Positions 51,751 through 59,542 of a stretch of DNA of 64,000 nucleotides are shown here, one piece after another. Under the pieces are notes generated by a model. It worked only from the letters and a program-made list of their open reading frames with translations, did not search any database and was not told where the DNA came from. The stretch lies in assembly GCA_938038785.1 (NCBI GenBank), contig CALHTB010000047.1, positions 1 through 64,000 of the forward strand. Direction: 5' to 3'. The first letter of the stretch is position 1; each line of letters starts with the position of its first letter. Source of the stretch: an uncultured Acidimicrobiales bacterium (lineage in GTDB: Bacteria; Actinomycetota; Acidimicrobiia; Acidimicrobiales; SHLQ01). A program made the position numbers and the translations under genes.

Positions 51751-52905
51751 GTGCCCACTCGTCCAGTGTCTCGAAGCCGCGTCCGCTTCACCGCGCCCTT
51801 TACGGCGCTGGCGGACCAAGAGGTGTTCGCCGTCGACGAACGATCCGCACAACTCATCCTCCGAGCGTCCACCGATTCGGTGTCGGTCGATATTGCGGGC
51901 CAGCACATTGTCGCGGCCACGACTTTGGGCGCCGCGGTCATCGAGGTGGAGGGTTTGTCCGCCGAAACCGAGTACGAAGCGGTGCTCTCCGATGGCGACG
52001 GTCGCAGTCTCGGCGAACTTCACCTGCGAACGGCACCGTCGTTCGGCCCCGTCCTGGCTCGCTTTGCAACGATCTCCGATGTTCACCTCGGCGCAGCGAA
52101 GTTCGGCCCATCACGGTCGATCACCGACGACCACGACGTTCCGTATGCGTTGCGGTGCGGGCGTGCAGCCTTAGCCGAAGCAGCAGCGTGGGGCGCCGAG
52201 GTCATGTTGGTCAAGGGTGACCTGACCGACACCGGCGTCGTCAGTGAATGGGATCTCGCCCAAAAGATGTTTGCCGACACTTCCCTGCCGTACTTGTTTA
52301 CTCCGGGCAATCATGATCAGTGGAAAACCCGCGAACTCGACCCAACCGACGGCGCCAAGTTGCTCGGTGTTCCAAGTGACGCTGTGCAGGTGCACGATCT
52401 CGCCGGAGCACGTCTAATCCTTGGGGACACGAGCAAGCCCGGCCAAGGCAGCGGCGATCTTGCTCGACTACGAGATGAGCTGCTCGACGCCGCCACCATC
52501 GACTCGCTTGTGTTTCTTGGGCTGCACCACAACATTCAGCGCGCGCCACTCCCGTGGTTCTGGCCACCGGGCACGCCATCGACAAACGCAATGCCGGTCG
52601 TGAACGAGCTGGCGAAGGCAAACCGATTGCTCTTCATTAGCTCCGGGCACACCCATCGGAACCGCCGCCACTCGCTTGGCCCTAACGGCGTGACCTTTAC
52701 CGAGGTTGGCTCAACCGCCGACTACCCCGGCGTGTGGGCCGGATACGAGGTGACCGGATCTTCCATTCGCCAGACCGTTCGCCGCATCGCTGCACCCGAG
52801 GCCATCTCGTGGACCGAAGCTACCCGCGCGGCGATTCGAGGGGTGTGGCCCCGATGGTCACAAGGCGCCCTCGACGACCGATGCGTTGACGCGGTGATTT
52901 CATGA
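51751..52905 (+). CDS. Calcineurin-like metallophosphoesterase
   Basis: 384 residues from GTG 51751, 3 bp after pepN. Residues 1-95 form a beta-rich, Fn3-like domain; the phosphoesterase domain then shows ATISDVHLG, KGDLTDTG, TPGNHDQW, LHHN and SGHTHRNR, which are the five metal-ligand motifs. There is no signal peptide. Substrates of this family include nucleotides and phosphodiesters; none can be assigned here. Its stop overlaps the DUF5522 gene by 4 bp. Confidence 0.88.
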   Translation: MPTRPVSRSRVRFTAPFTALADQEVFAVDERSAQLILRASTDSVSVDIAGQHIVAATTLGAAVIEVEGLSAETEYEAVLSDGDGRSLGELHLRTAPSFGPVLARFATISDVHLGAAKFGPSRSITDDHDVPYALRCGRAALAEAAAWGAEVMLVKGDLTDTGVVSEWDLAQKMFADTSLPYLFTPGNHDQWKTRELDPTDGAKLLGVPSDAVQVHDLAGARLILGDTSKPGQGSGDLARLRDELLDAATIDSLVFLGLHHNIQRAPLPWFWPPGTPSTNAMPVVNELAKANRLLFISSGHTHRNRRHSLGPNGVTFTEVGSTADYPGVWAGYEVTGSSIRQTVRRIAAPEAISWTEATRAAIRGVWPRWSQGALDDRCVDAVIS

Positions 52906-53093
52906 GTGACGGATCTGACGACCAGGCTGAAAGGATCGCCCGTCTGCACGACAAGGCGGTCGCCCGTGGCGACGAATACTACATCGACCCGCTCACCGGC
53001 TTTCTCACAATGACCGAGCTACATCACCTAGCTCGCGGGTCATGCTGCGAAAACAACTGCCGCCACTGCCCCTTCGGCTCACAACAGCTTTGA
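52902..53093 (+). CDS. DUF5522 small cysteine-rich protein
   Basis: 63 residues. The YYIDPLTGFLTMTELHHLARG segment and the Cys motif CCENNCRHCPFG match DUF5522, a small family of unknown function with a probable metal-binding cysteine knuckle. It overlaps the phosphoesterase gene by ATGA and is followed 5 bp later by a palindromic hairpin. Confidence 0.8.
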   Translation: MSDGSDDQAERIARLHDKAVARGDEYYIDPLTGFLTMTELHHLARGSCCENNCRHCPFGSQQL

Positions 53094-53097
53094 TGTC

Positions 53098-53122
53098 AAC
53101 GATGGGGTCAGACCCCATCGTT
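53098..53122. terminator. 25-bp perfect palindrome with GGGGTCAGACCCC core, after the DUF5522 gene
   Basis: AACGATGGGGTC and GACCCCATCGTT flank a central A. It starts 5 bp after the DUF5522 stop, so it may stop transcription, but it has no T-run. A second core lies at 53205-53217. Both belong to the palindrome family found at 5.98, 24.8 and 63.68 kb. Confidence 0.6.
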
Positions 53123-53204
53123 CACCGCTCGGGCGAAAACCATTGATTTCTCAGTCCCTGAGCACCGCTTCTTGGGCACCGAACTTTTGTGCTCGGTCAA
53201 TCGT

Positions 53205-53217
53205 GGGGTCAGACCCC
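53205..53217. repeat. GGGGTCAGACCCC palindrome, second copy of the pair
   Basis: Direct match to the 13-bp core 101 bp after the copy at 53104, just before the end of the YeeE-like gene. Paired copies also occur near 24.8 kb. Confidence 0.8.
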
Positions 53218-53232
53218 ATGATCTACCTGGAG

Positions 53233-53703
53233 CTACGAAGACACGCTCACCAGGTTGCGGTGTTCGCCGTCGCCCGCTGACGCGTCGCCTCGTTGCTGGC
53301 GCTCTCGAAGATGCAATCCAAGGAAGATTCCAGGAATTGAGACGAGGCTGAGCAAAGCGCCTGACGAGAGCATTACAAGGGCCGGCGCTGGACATGTGCC
53401 AGCAACCGCCCACCCGATTCCGAACAGCGCGCCGCCCTTGATATGGCGTGCTTCGGGCTTCGACCGAGATAACGACAGTTCACCGCCGAACGGGGTGTTC
53501 ACACCGCGGCGCTCGAGTAGCCAAAGCAGCGGTGCCGAGACCGCAATAGCCGATGCCATAAACCAAAAGACGTCGAGCTCTTCAAACGAGAGCATGTTGT
53601 GGATCGTGTCGTACTCGTGGAGGTTCGAGGCTCCAAGGACGCCGCCGAACAGAATCCCGAACGCCAGACCAATGATGTTGAGGCTGGCCGACTTCGGGTT
53701 CAC
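53233..53703 (-). CDS. YeeE/YedE-family sulfur transporter, half 2
   Basis: 156 residues from GTG 53703, overlapping the stop of half 1 as GTGA. The longer frame to 53811 runs inside half 1 and is rejected. Four membrane spans are predicted. The conserved motif GIGWAVAGTCPAPALV carries the family Cys. YeeE/YedE proteins move thiosulfate or sulfide-derived species. It pairs with half 1 to rebuild the full-length transporter. Confidence 0.88.
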   Translation of the reverse strand: MNPKSASLNIIGLAFGILFGGVLGASNLHEYDTIHNMLSFEELDVFWFMASAIAVSAPLLWLLERRGVNTPFGGELSLSRSKPEARHIKGGALFGIGWAVAGTCPAPALVMLSSGALLSLVSIPGIFLGLHLRERQQRGDASAGDGEHRNLVSVSS

Positions 53704-54179
53704 AGCGCACCCCCGGTGAGCACCCCAAGGGCTGCGGTAGTGATGATCGCTGTGGCCATGAAGGTACCTGTGGTGGCCATGCTCGCCGGTGACCGTTGGG
53801 CGGTTCCGCACATGCCGTGGCCAGAGGTGCAGCCGCCAGCTACCGCAGCGCCATAGCCAAGCAAGATCGAGCCGCCAAGCACCAGCGGGATGGTCACGCC
53901 GAGTGGAAACGCCTCTCGCAGGGCGTCATACCCCGAGCGAAGCCCGGATGCCTCTCGGAAGACCCGGGTGGCAAGAAACCCGCCGACGAACAGCCCAATG
54001 AAATACCACACTCGCCAAACGACGACGTTGTCACGGCCCCGCAGCAGCCCAGATGTCTGCACGTAGGCGCCACTGGCACCGAGTGGCTGGTTGGCCAGAA
54101 CGAAGAGGCCGACGATAAGCAAGCCAAGGATTGGCCCACCGATGAACCAAGGTAAGCGGTCGGGCAGAAGGTCAATCAT
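53700..54179 (-). CDS. YeeE/YedE-family sulfur transporter, half 1
   Basis: 159 residues with four to five membrane spans. The motif GYGAAVAGGCTSGHGMCGTAQ holds the conserved cysteines of the family. Split YeeE pairs (often called PmpA/PmpB-like) commonly neighbour rhodanese and persulfide dioxygenase genes. It starts 8 bp after the dioxygenase-rhodanese gene and overlaps half 2 by 4 bp. Confidence 0.9.
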   Translation of the reverse strand: MIDLLPDRLPWFIGGPILGLLIVGLFVLANQPLGASGAYVQTSGLLRGRDNVVVWRVWYFIGLFVGGFLATRVFREASGLRSGYDALREAFPLGVTIPLVLGGSILLGYGAAVAGGCTSGHGMCGTAQRSPASMATTGTFMATAIITTAALGVLTGGAL

Positions 54180-54187
54180 GGCTGTTC

Positions 54188-55573
54188 CTAAACTGATGCG
54201 TGCGCCTCACACCATGCACCGTACCCGCCGAGAAGGTCGGCAATGTCGGTGAAACCGGCGCCGACCATGGCGCTGACTGCGATTGACGAGCGGAAGCCAC
54301 CAGCGCAGTACACGAGCGTTGGCCGACTTGGGTCGAGCTCACCCAGGCGTTCGTTGAGCCGGGTCAGGGGGATGCAGATGGCGTCTTCGATGATGCCGCC
54401 TTCGGTTTCGCCGGGCTGTCGGACATCGACCACCTGCACGTTCGGTACGGACGCCATCTCTTCGACCATTGCCGCAACGTCAACTCGCCGATTCTGCACC
54501 ACGAGGTCGGCCCGGTCAGCAAGCGAGGTGAGCTCGCCGGGATCGGCTAGAAACCCGACGACGTTGTCGAATCCGATCCGAGCGAGCCGCACCTTTGCTT
54601 CGAGCTCCTTGCCTGGTTCGGCGACGAGCACGATCGGTAATTCCGGTTGGAGAACGCCGCCTGCGAACTCGGCGTACCGGCCCGCAAGACCGATGTTGAT
54701 CGAGTTCGCGAGATGTCCCGTGGCGAATTCGTCGGGTGACCGAGTATCAAGGATGGCTGCACCGCTATCGCGATGGTGGAGTACCTCGTCGACCGAGCAA
54801 GGTGTCGGCGCGGTGAACTCGTCGAGCAACGGGCGCTCCTGGCGGTTGAGCGTCGCGTCGTAGGAGAAGTAGCTCGGCGGAAGAGACTGCCCGTCGGTGA
54901 CTACGGCGATGAACTCGTCGCGGCTCATGTCGGCCAACGCGTAGTTTGTCGCTCGCTGCTTCCCGATCGTGCACGAGGTATCTGACGAGAGGCTCTTGCC
55001 GCACGACGAACCGGCACCATGGCCCGGAAACACCTGGGTCTCGTCGGGAAGAGTCAACAGCTTTGTGTGCAGCGACTCGTACAGCTGTCCGGCGAGTTCT
55101 TCGCTGGTAACGCCCTTTGATGACAAAAGGTCGGGGCGCCCTACGTCCCCGACGAACAAAGTGTCTCCCGACAGAACGCCATAGGGCGCGGCGTTGACGT
55201 TTTCGTACACGACGATGCAGATCGACTCGGGCGTGTGTCCGGGCGTGTGCAGAATTTCAAGTTCAACTTCGCCGAGGTTGATGCGCTCACCGTCTGCGAG
55301 CTTGCGAGAAGCGAAGTCGGTTTCGGCCTCACTGCCGTACGCAATTTCGGCTCCGGTGGCCGCACACATCTCGAGATGGCCAGACAAGAAGTCGGCGTGA
55401 AAGTGCGTCTCGACGATGAGCTCGATCGAGAGACCGTGCTCCTTCGCCGTCTCGAGGTAGGGCGCTATGTCGCGGCGGGGATCAACGACTACCGCCCTAC
55501 CCGAGCTGGTATCTCCAATGAAGTACGACGCTTGCGACAGACAATCCAAGTAGTGCTGTTCAAAGATCATCAT
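54188..55573 (-). CDS. Persulfide dioxygenase (ETHE1-like) fused to two rhodanese domains
   Basis: 461 residues from ATG 55573, in front of the recognisable start MMIFEQHYLDC. An MBL-fold domain (1-about 240) has the iron ligands THFHADFLSGH (H57, H59, D61, H66) and FPGHGAGSSCG of persulfide dioxygenases. Two rhodanese domains follow. The first has Ala in place of the catalytic Cys (LVAEPGKE); the second retains it in VYCAGGFRS. This resembles CstB-type fusions, which oxidise persulfide to thiosulfate. It heads an operon with the two YeeE halves. Confidence 0.92.
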   Translation of the reverse strand: MMIFEQHYLDCLSQASYFIGDTSSGRAVVVDPRRDIAPYLETAKEHGLSIELIVETHFHADFLSGHLEMCAATGAEIAYGSEAETDFASRKLADGERINLGEVELEILHTPGHTPESICIVVYENVNAAPYGVLSGDTLFVGDVGRPDLLSSKGVTSEELAGQLYESLHTKLLTLPDETQVFPGHGAGSSCGKSLSSDTSCTIGKQRATNYALADMSRDEFIAVVTDGQSLPPSYFSYDATLNRQERPLLDEFTAPTPCSVDEVLHHRDSGAAILDTRSPDEFATGHLANSINIGLAGRYAEFAGGVLQPELPIVLVAEPGKELEAKVRLARIGFDNVVGFLADPGELTSLADRADLVVQNRRVDVAAMVEEMASVPNVQVVDVRQPGETEGGIIEDAICIPLTRLNERLGELDPSRPTLVYCAGGFRSSIAVSAMVGAGFTDIADLLGGYGAWCEAHASV

Positions 55574-55661
55574 GATGGGTTCCTCAATTGGAGATCGGAT
55601 GGACGCTTCCGAGTGGCGACAAGGGTTGCCTGCTTTGTGTCTGCCGTCACCCGAATGTCCA

Positions 55662-55675
55662 AATGTACGTACATT
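55662..55675. promoter_or_regulatory. 14-bp palindrome between the sulfur operon and the YceH fusion gene
   Basis: AATGTACGTACATT is a perfect palindrome 89 bp upstream of the persulfide dioxygenase start and 45 bp upstream of the plus-strand gene. It is a likely operator for a dimeric regulator. No ArsR/BigR or CsoR/CstR gene is in the window, so the cognate regulator is unknown. Confidence 0.5.
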
Positions 55676-55719
55676 CAAGTGGAAGACAGCAGATCCGTCA
55701 AGACCACTAGTGTTTGGGC

Positions 55720-56979
55720 ATGGACACCCACCTCGAACTCGACCTCTCGGACAACGAAATTCGAGCGCTCTGCGCCTTGATCGAGAAAGAACACACCACC
55801 CCAGACCAGTACCCGCTCAGCACAAACTCGCTTCGGTCAGCGTGCAACCAAAAGACCAGTCGCGACCCCGTCATGGACCTGTCAGAAACCGATGTTGACG
55901 AAGCGGTGAAGTCGCTTCGCGAACGCGGCTTCGCCCGTAGCCAAAAGCCAACGGGCTCACGGGCGTGGAAGCACCGTCATGTGACCACCGAGGTCCTACC
56001 GCTCTCCCCCGCCGAACTTGCCGTTATCACCGTCCTGGGTTTGCGTGGAGAACAAACATCGGGCGAACTCCGCCAACGAGGCGAACGGCTTCACGAATTC
56101 GAGAACGTCGACGAGGTCGATGCAACCCTCGCAGCACTGGCACAGCGCTCGTCGCCACTGGTCCGCAACGTTGGACGTGACCCGGGCCAGAGCCAAGACC
56201 GTTGGGCCCACTGCCTCGGCGACTCAGCAACACCGGCCTCCCAGAGCACACAACGGGCCATGGCCGCCGAATTCGGCGCACTCCACGAATCTGGCTTCTT
56301 TGCAATGCCCAACCCATGGGACCGCGGATCAGCACGCATGATGCAGGAACTCGGAGCACAAGCGCTCGCCACCACAAGCGCAGGCTTTGGCCGCACGATC
56401 GGCAAGGACGACCAGGAAGTTTCTCGCGACGAACTCGTCGCCCATGTCGCCGACCTCACGGCGTTCATCGCCGTCCCGCTCAACGTCGACAGCGAACGCC
56501 TCTTCCCCGAAGCGCCCGGAGGTATAACCCGGACCGTCGAACTCCTCGCCGAAGCCGGGGCAGCCGGAGTCTCCATCGAGGACTACAACCCGGCGACCTC
56601 GGCCATCGACTCGATGTCACGCGCTACCGAGGCGGTCGCCGAAGCTGTGGCCGCATGCGCCAGATTCGACATCGTGCTCACCGCCCGAGCAGAGAACCAC
56701 CTTTACGGAATCGACGACCTGGACGACTCGATCGCCCGCCTGATCGCGTTCCGCGATGCTGGCGCCGAGTGCCTCTACGCACCGGGGCTGACCGAGCTCG
56801 CCGATATCGAACTTGTCGTTAGCGAAACGGCGAGCGCAGTCAACGTTCTTGCCTACCCACACGGGCCATCCACCGCCGAACTGGCCTCAGCGGGCGTGCG
56901 CCGCGCGTCGATCGGTTCGATTGCGTTCAACGCTGCGGCCAAGGCGGCGAGGGCAGCTACCGCAGACTTCCTCCAGTAG
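55720..56979 (+). CDS. Fusion of YceH (DUF480) and isocitrate lyase/PEP mutase-like domains
   Basis: 419 residues from ATG 55720. Residues 1-about 160 form a YceH domain: IRALCALIEKEHTTPDQYPLSTN and the second winged helix LSPAELAVITVLGLRGEQTSGELRQR. From about 178 a PEP mutase/isocitrate lyase barrel follows: FGALHESGFFAMPNPWDRGSARMM, ALATTSAGFGRTIG, GVSIEDYN, LTARAENHL. Each half is close to full length. There is no stop between them, but ATG 56261 could start the second alone. YceH has no settled function. The Sec-DsbA gene follows 19 bp later. Confidence 0.82.
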   Translation: MDTHLELDLSDNEIRALCALIEKEHTTPDQYPLSTNSLRSACNQKTSRDPVMDLSETDVDEAVKSLRERGFARSQKPTGSRAWKHRHVTTEVLPLSPAELAVITVLGLRGEQTSGELRQRGERLHEFENVDEVDATLAALAQRSSPLVRNVGRDPGQSQDRWAHCLGDSATPASQSTQRAMAAEFGALHESGFFAMPNPWDRGSARMMQELGAQALATTSAGFGRTIGKDDQEVSRDELVAHVADLTAFIAVPLNVDSERLFPEAPGGITRTVELLAEAGAAGVSIEDYNPATSAIDSMSRATEAVAEAVAACARFDIVLTARAENHLYGIDDLDDSIARLIAFRDAGAECLYAPGLTELADIELVVSETASAVNVLAYPHGPSTAELASAGVRRASIGSIAFNAAAKAARAATADFLQ

Positions 56980-56998
56980 TCGGCGCTACGTTGGTTCC

Positions 56999-57661
56999 AT
57001 GACCACGACGAATATCACGAGCGACCCGGTTCACCTCACGGTCTACTCCGACTTCCTTTGACCTTGGTGTTACGTCGCGACCGTGCGTCTCGACCAACTC
57101 GTTGAAGAAGTGGGCGATCAGATCGAGGTCGAATGGAAGACCTTTCTGCTTCGCCCAGAAGCACCCAAGACCACAAACCGCGAGAAGTTTGTCGAGTACA
57201 CGAAGAGCTGGTTGAACCCGGGCGAACAAGAGCCCGAAACCACCTTTAACGTTTGGGCCAGTGATGAGGATCAGCCGTCTTCGAGTGTGCCAGCCCAGGT
57301 CGCCCACAAGGCAGTGGCAGCAATGGCGCCCGAGCGCGCCGACGATTACCACCATCGATTGCTCACCGCGTACTTCACCGAGAATCGCAACATAAGCGAT
57401 GCCGACACCCTCCTCGACCTCGCAGCTGATATTGGCATCGACCGAGACGCCCTCGAGGCTGTGGCTCGAGAGAACCAGCAGAGCTTCACCAAGATGGTCA
57501 TTGACGAGCACAACGCAGCGATCCAAAGCAACGTCACTGCAGTGCCCACTGTCGTGTTCGAGAACTCGTTCGCCGTGCCCGGCGCTCAGCCAGTTGAGAC
57601 CTATCAACGGCTCGTCGAACGAATCGCAGAGAAGAAGGCCGAGCTCGCCTCCGAGCTGTAA
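56999..57661 (+). CDS. Selenocysteine-containing DsbA/FrnE-like oxidoreductase (UPWC active site)
   Basis: 220 residues if the in-frame TGA at 57059-57061 is read as selenocysteine (residue 21). The sequence is LTVYSDFL-Sec-PWCYVATVRLDQL, then a helical insert and the cis-Pro segment VTAVPTVVFENSFAVPGAQP near the C-terminus. FrnE-like DsbA proteins have SDxxCPWCYxG, so Sec sits exactly at the first catalytic Cys. There is no signal peptide, so it is cytoplasmic. Homology starts at ATG 56999, well before the TGA; the GTG at 57083 would lack the active site. It lies 19 bp after the YceH fusion. Confidence 0.87.
57074..57094 (+). promoter_or_regulatory. Candidate SECIS element of the DsbA/FrnE-like gene
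   Basis: Downstream of the UGA, CGC (57076) and GCG (57085) enclose the loop GACCGU, starting 18 nt after the UGA. An alternative fold pairs GTCG (57074) with CGAC (57091). Spacing and loop size fit bacterial SECIS rules, but the stem is short and this assignment is weaker than for the DsbE-like gene. Confidence 0.4.
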
Positions 57662-57775
57662 ATCTAGGCGACCCGGTCGTCGGCAAATTCGACGGCGTCA
57701 CAGAATGCAGCGAGGCTACTGGGACCGACGGCTTCCATTGAGTAGCGTTACCCCGGGCAGGCGGCCCGTTATCCC

Positions 57776-58369
57776 ATGAGCTTCTCTTTCGAACCGCAAC
57801 TAATCAAGCAAGACTCGGCCGTCCCACTGCGGATGATGGTCGGGGGCTGGGTCGTCGGCGTCGCCGCTGTCCTCTTCGTTGGACCGGTGGCCAACACGCT
57901 CATCGCGCTGATGGGCCTCACCCTTGTGGCCGGTGGACTGGTTGCGCTCAGCCTTCGCGGTGAACGCACCTGGCGCATGCTGCTCGGCGCCACCACCGGT
58001 GCCGTCGCCGCCTGGATCGGCTTCCACTTTGCGATCTCGGAACGACTTCTCCCAGGCCGCAACGACCCGTTCGAACTGCTCAGCACCGATCATTTCGCTG
58101 CGGTCGCACTCGGCCTTGGGGTCTTGTCGATCGGGCTTGGCGGAATCCTTGAATCCATCCGAGCCCAAGCTGCGCCCGGCACGTCTCCCGTGGTGGTTCG
58201 GCTACTCCTGATCGTCATCGGCATGTTTATCGCCGGCGGTGCATGTGCGGCGCTTGGGGTGGCGACGAACATCTCGGTCGTGGTCACCCTCGCTACCGCG
58301 GCTGGCCTTGCGGCCATGGCGTGGTTCCGTCGCGAACGCCCGACGACCGACTTTGTGCCTCAGCCATAA
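57776..58369 (+). CDS. Multi-span membrane protein, unknown function
   Basis: 197 residues with about six hydrophobic helices in two sets of three, separated by a short polar loop (ISERLLPGRNDPFELLSTDH). It ends in a basic-then-polar cytoplasmic tail. No transporter or enzyme motif is recognised. It is 3 bp upstream of the first glycosyltransferase gene and may be part of that operon. The 114 bp before it hold no gene that can be supported. Confidence 0.7.
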   Translation: MSFSFEPQLIKQDSAVPLRMMVGGWVVGVAAVLFVGPVANTLIALMGLTLVAGGLVALSLRGERTWRMLLGATTGAVAAWIGFHFAISERLLPGRNDPFELLSTDHFAAVALGLGVLSIGLGGILESIRAQAAPGTSPVVVRLLLIVIGMFIAGGACAALGVATNISVVVTLATAAGLAAMAWFRRERPTTDFVPQP

Positions 58370-58372
58370 CCG

Positions 58373-59542
58373 ATGCGCGTCATCGTTCTCTCCAACGATG
58401 TGATCCCCGGCTTCAACGTTCCGGTGGCAGCACCCGGGCTCCGAGCAGCCGGTATCGCCGAGGGTCTTCGCTCCTATGGCCACGAGGTCACCGTCGCCGT
58501 TCCCGAAGATCTGTTAGCTCAGCTCTTTGGCGCCGACGTTCCACCCGCACCTGTAGGTGCACGGGTAGTCGCGCCGCCTGCGTTCATGGCGTTGATCGAT
58601 GGGATCGAGCCTGATGCCGTTGTCTTCATCAATGCGAACCTCACTCCCCATCTGCATCCACGCGACGGCGTTCACTTCGTTTACGACCTCTTCGCACCTA
58701 AGGTCCTCGAACTCGAGGCAAGCACGGGGTCGCCAGCGGCAGAACTCGAGCGTAAAATCGCGGACCTCACGGCGGTCAAGACCAGAGCCCTGGGGCTTGC
58801 CAACGCGGTGTGGGTGAACGGCGCCCGGAAACTTGACTACGCCCACGAGTGGTTGCACCGCGATGACGTCGCCAAGTGGCGCAGCGAATTCGGCACCGGC
58901 CCCGCCGGAGACGTCGAAGTCACCGTGGTTGACATGCCCGTACCGCTCCCCCACGAAGTAGCGGCGTTGGACAACCCCAAGCCGCTCGATGGTCGGGCGG
59001 TGCGTCTGGGCATTGCCGGGTACGCCCAACAGTGGTCGACGCTCGACGAGGTTCATCCCGGACACCAACGCCTCGTCGACGCCGGGTACGAGCTCCATGC
59101 ACTGTTGCCTGGACATTGGGGCGGGAATTCCGATTCGGTTCCAACGTGTGCGCTGCCCGACGCAGCAGTTCGCCACGCCGGGCCGCTGGGCTTCTCCGAA
59201 TTCGCTGCTTGGGTGCAGTCGATGGACGCCATGGTCGATGTCTTCGCCCCGTCGCCAGAGCGTCGGTTCGCAATGATCACCCGAAGTGCGGTTGCGATGC
59301 GACTCGGCGTGCCCCTTATCCACGCAGTCGATTCCGAGATCAGCGACATCGTGACCGCCAACAACGCTGGCTGGGTGCTCGACCCATCAAATGCCACGCA
59401 GTGGCAACACGTCGTCGACGAACTTGCCGACCCAGTAATCGTGGCTGCCAAAGCCGCCGGAGCACGGCAAGCCTCGCTCACTCGGTTCGCCCCTGATGCC
59501 GCGTTGCGCCATGCGAGCGAGCGATTGAACGAGTTGACATGA
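58373..59542 (+). CDS. Glycosyltransferase (GT-B fold) of a surface polysaccharide cluster
   Basis: 389 residues. It begins MRVIVLSNDVIPGFNVP and shows the GT4-like N-terminal segment GIAEGLRSYGHEVTVAVP and a C-terminal half with LGVPLIHAVDSEISDIVTANNAGWVLDP. The usual nucleotide-sugar ExxxxxE pattern is not fully clear, so the donor is unknown. It overlaps the next glycosyltransferase by ATGA and is the first of five genes with overlapping or near-overlapping ends. Confidence 0.78.
   Translation: MRVIVLSNDVIPGFNVPVAAPGLRAAGIAEGLRSYGHEVTVAVPEDLLAQLFGADVPPAPVGARVVAPPAFMALIDGIEPDAVVFINANLTPHLHPRDGVHFVYDLFAPKVLELEASTGSPAAELERKIADLTAVKTRALGLANAVWVNGARKLDYAHEWLHRDDVAKWRSEFGTGPAGDVEVTVVDMPVPLPHEVAALDNPKPLDGRAVRLGIAGYAQQWSTLDEVHPGHQRLVDAGYELHALLPGHWGGNSDSVPTCALPDAAVRHAGPLGFSEFAAWVQSMDAMVDVFAPSPERRFAMITRSAVAMRLGVPLIHAVDSEISDIVTANNAGWVLDPSNATQWQHVVDELADPVIVAAKAAGARQASLTRFAPDAALRHASERLNELT

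Noticed and set aside
57083-57661. DsbA-like gene starting at GTG 57083
   Set aside because: That start would delete the first strand and the active site, whereas ATG 56999 gives the full family N-terminus with the TGA at the catalytic Cys.
57662-57775. Short minus-strand peptide of 24 codons
   Set aside because: It is too short, has no visible ribosome site and shows no recognisable motif.
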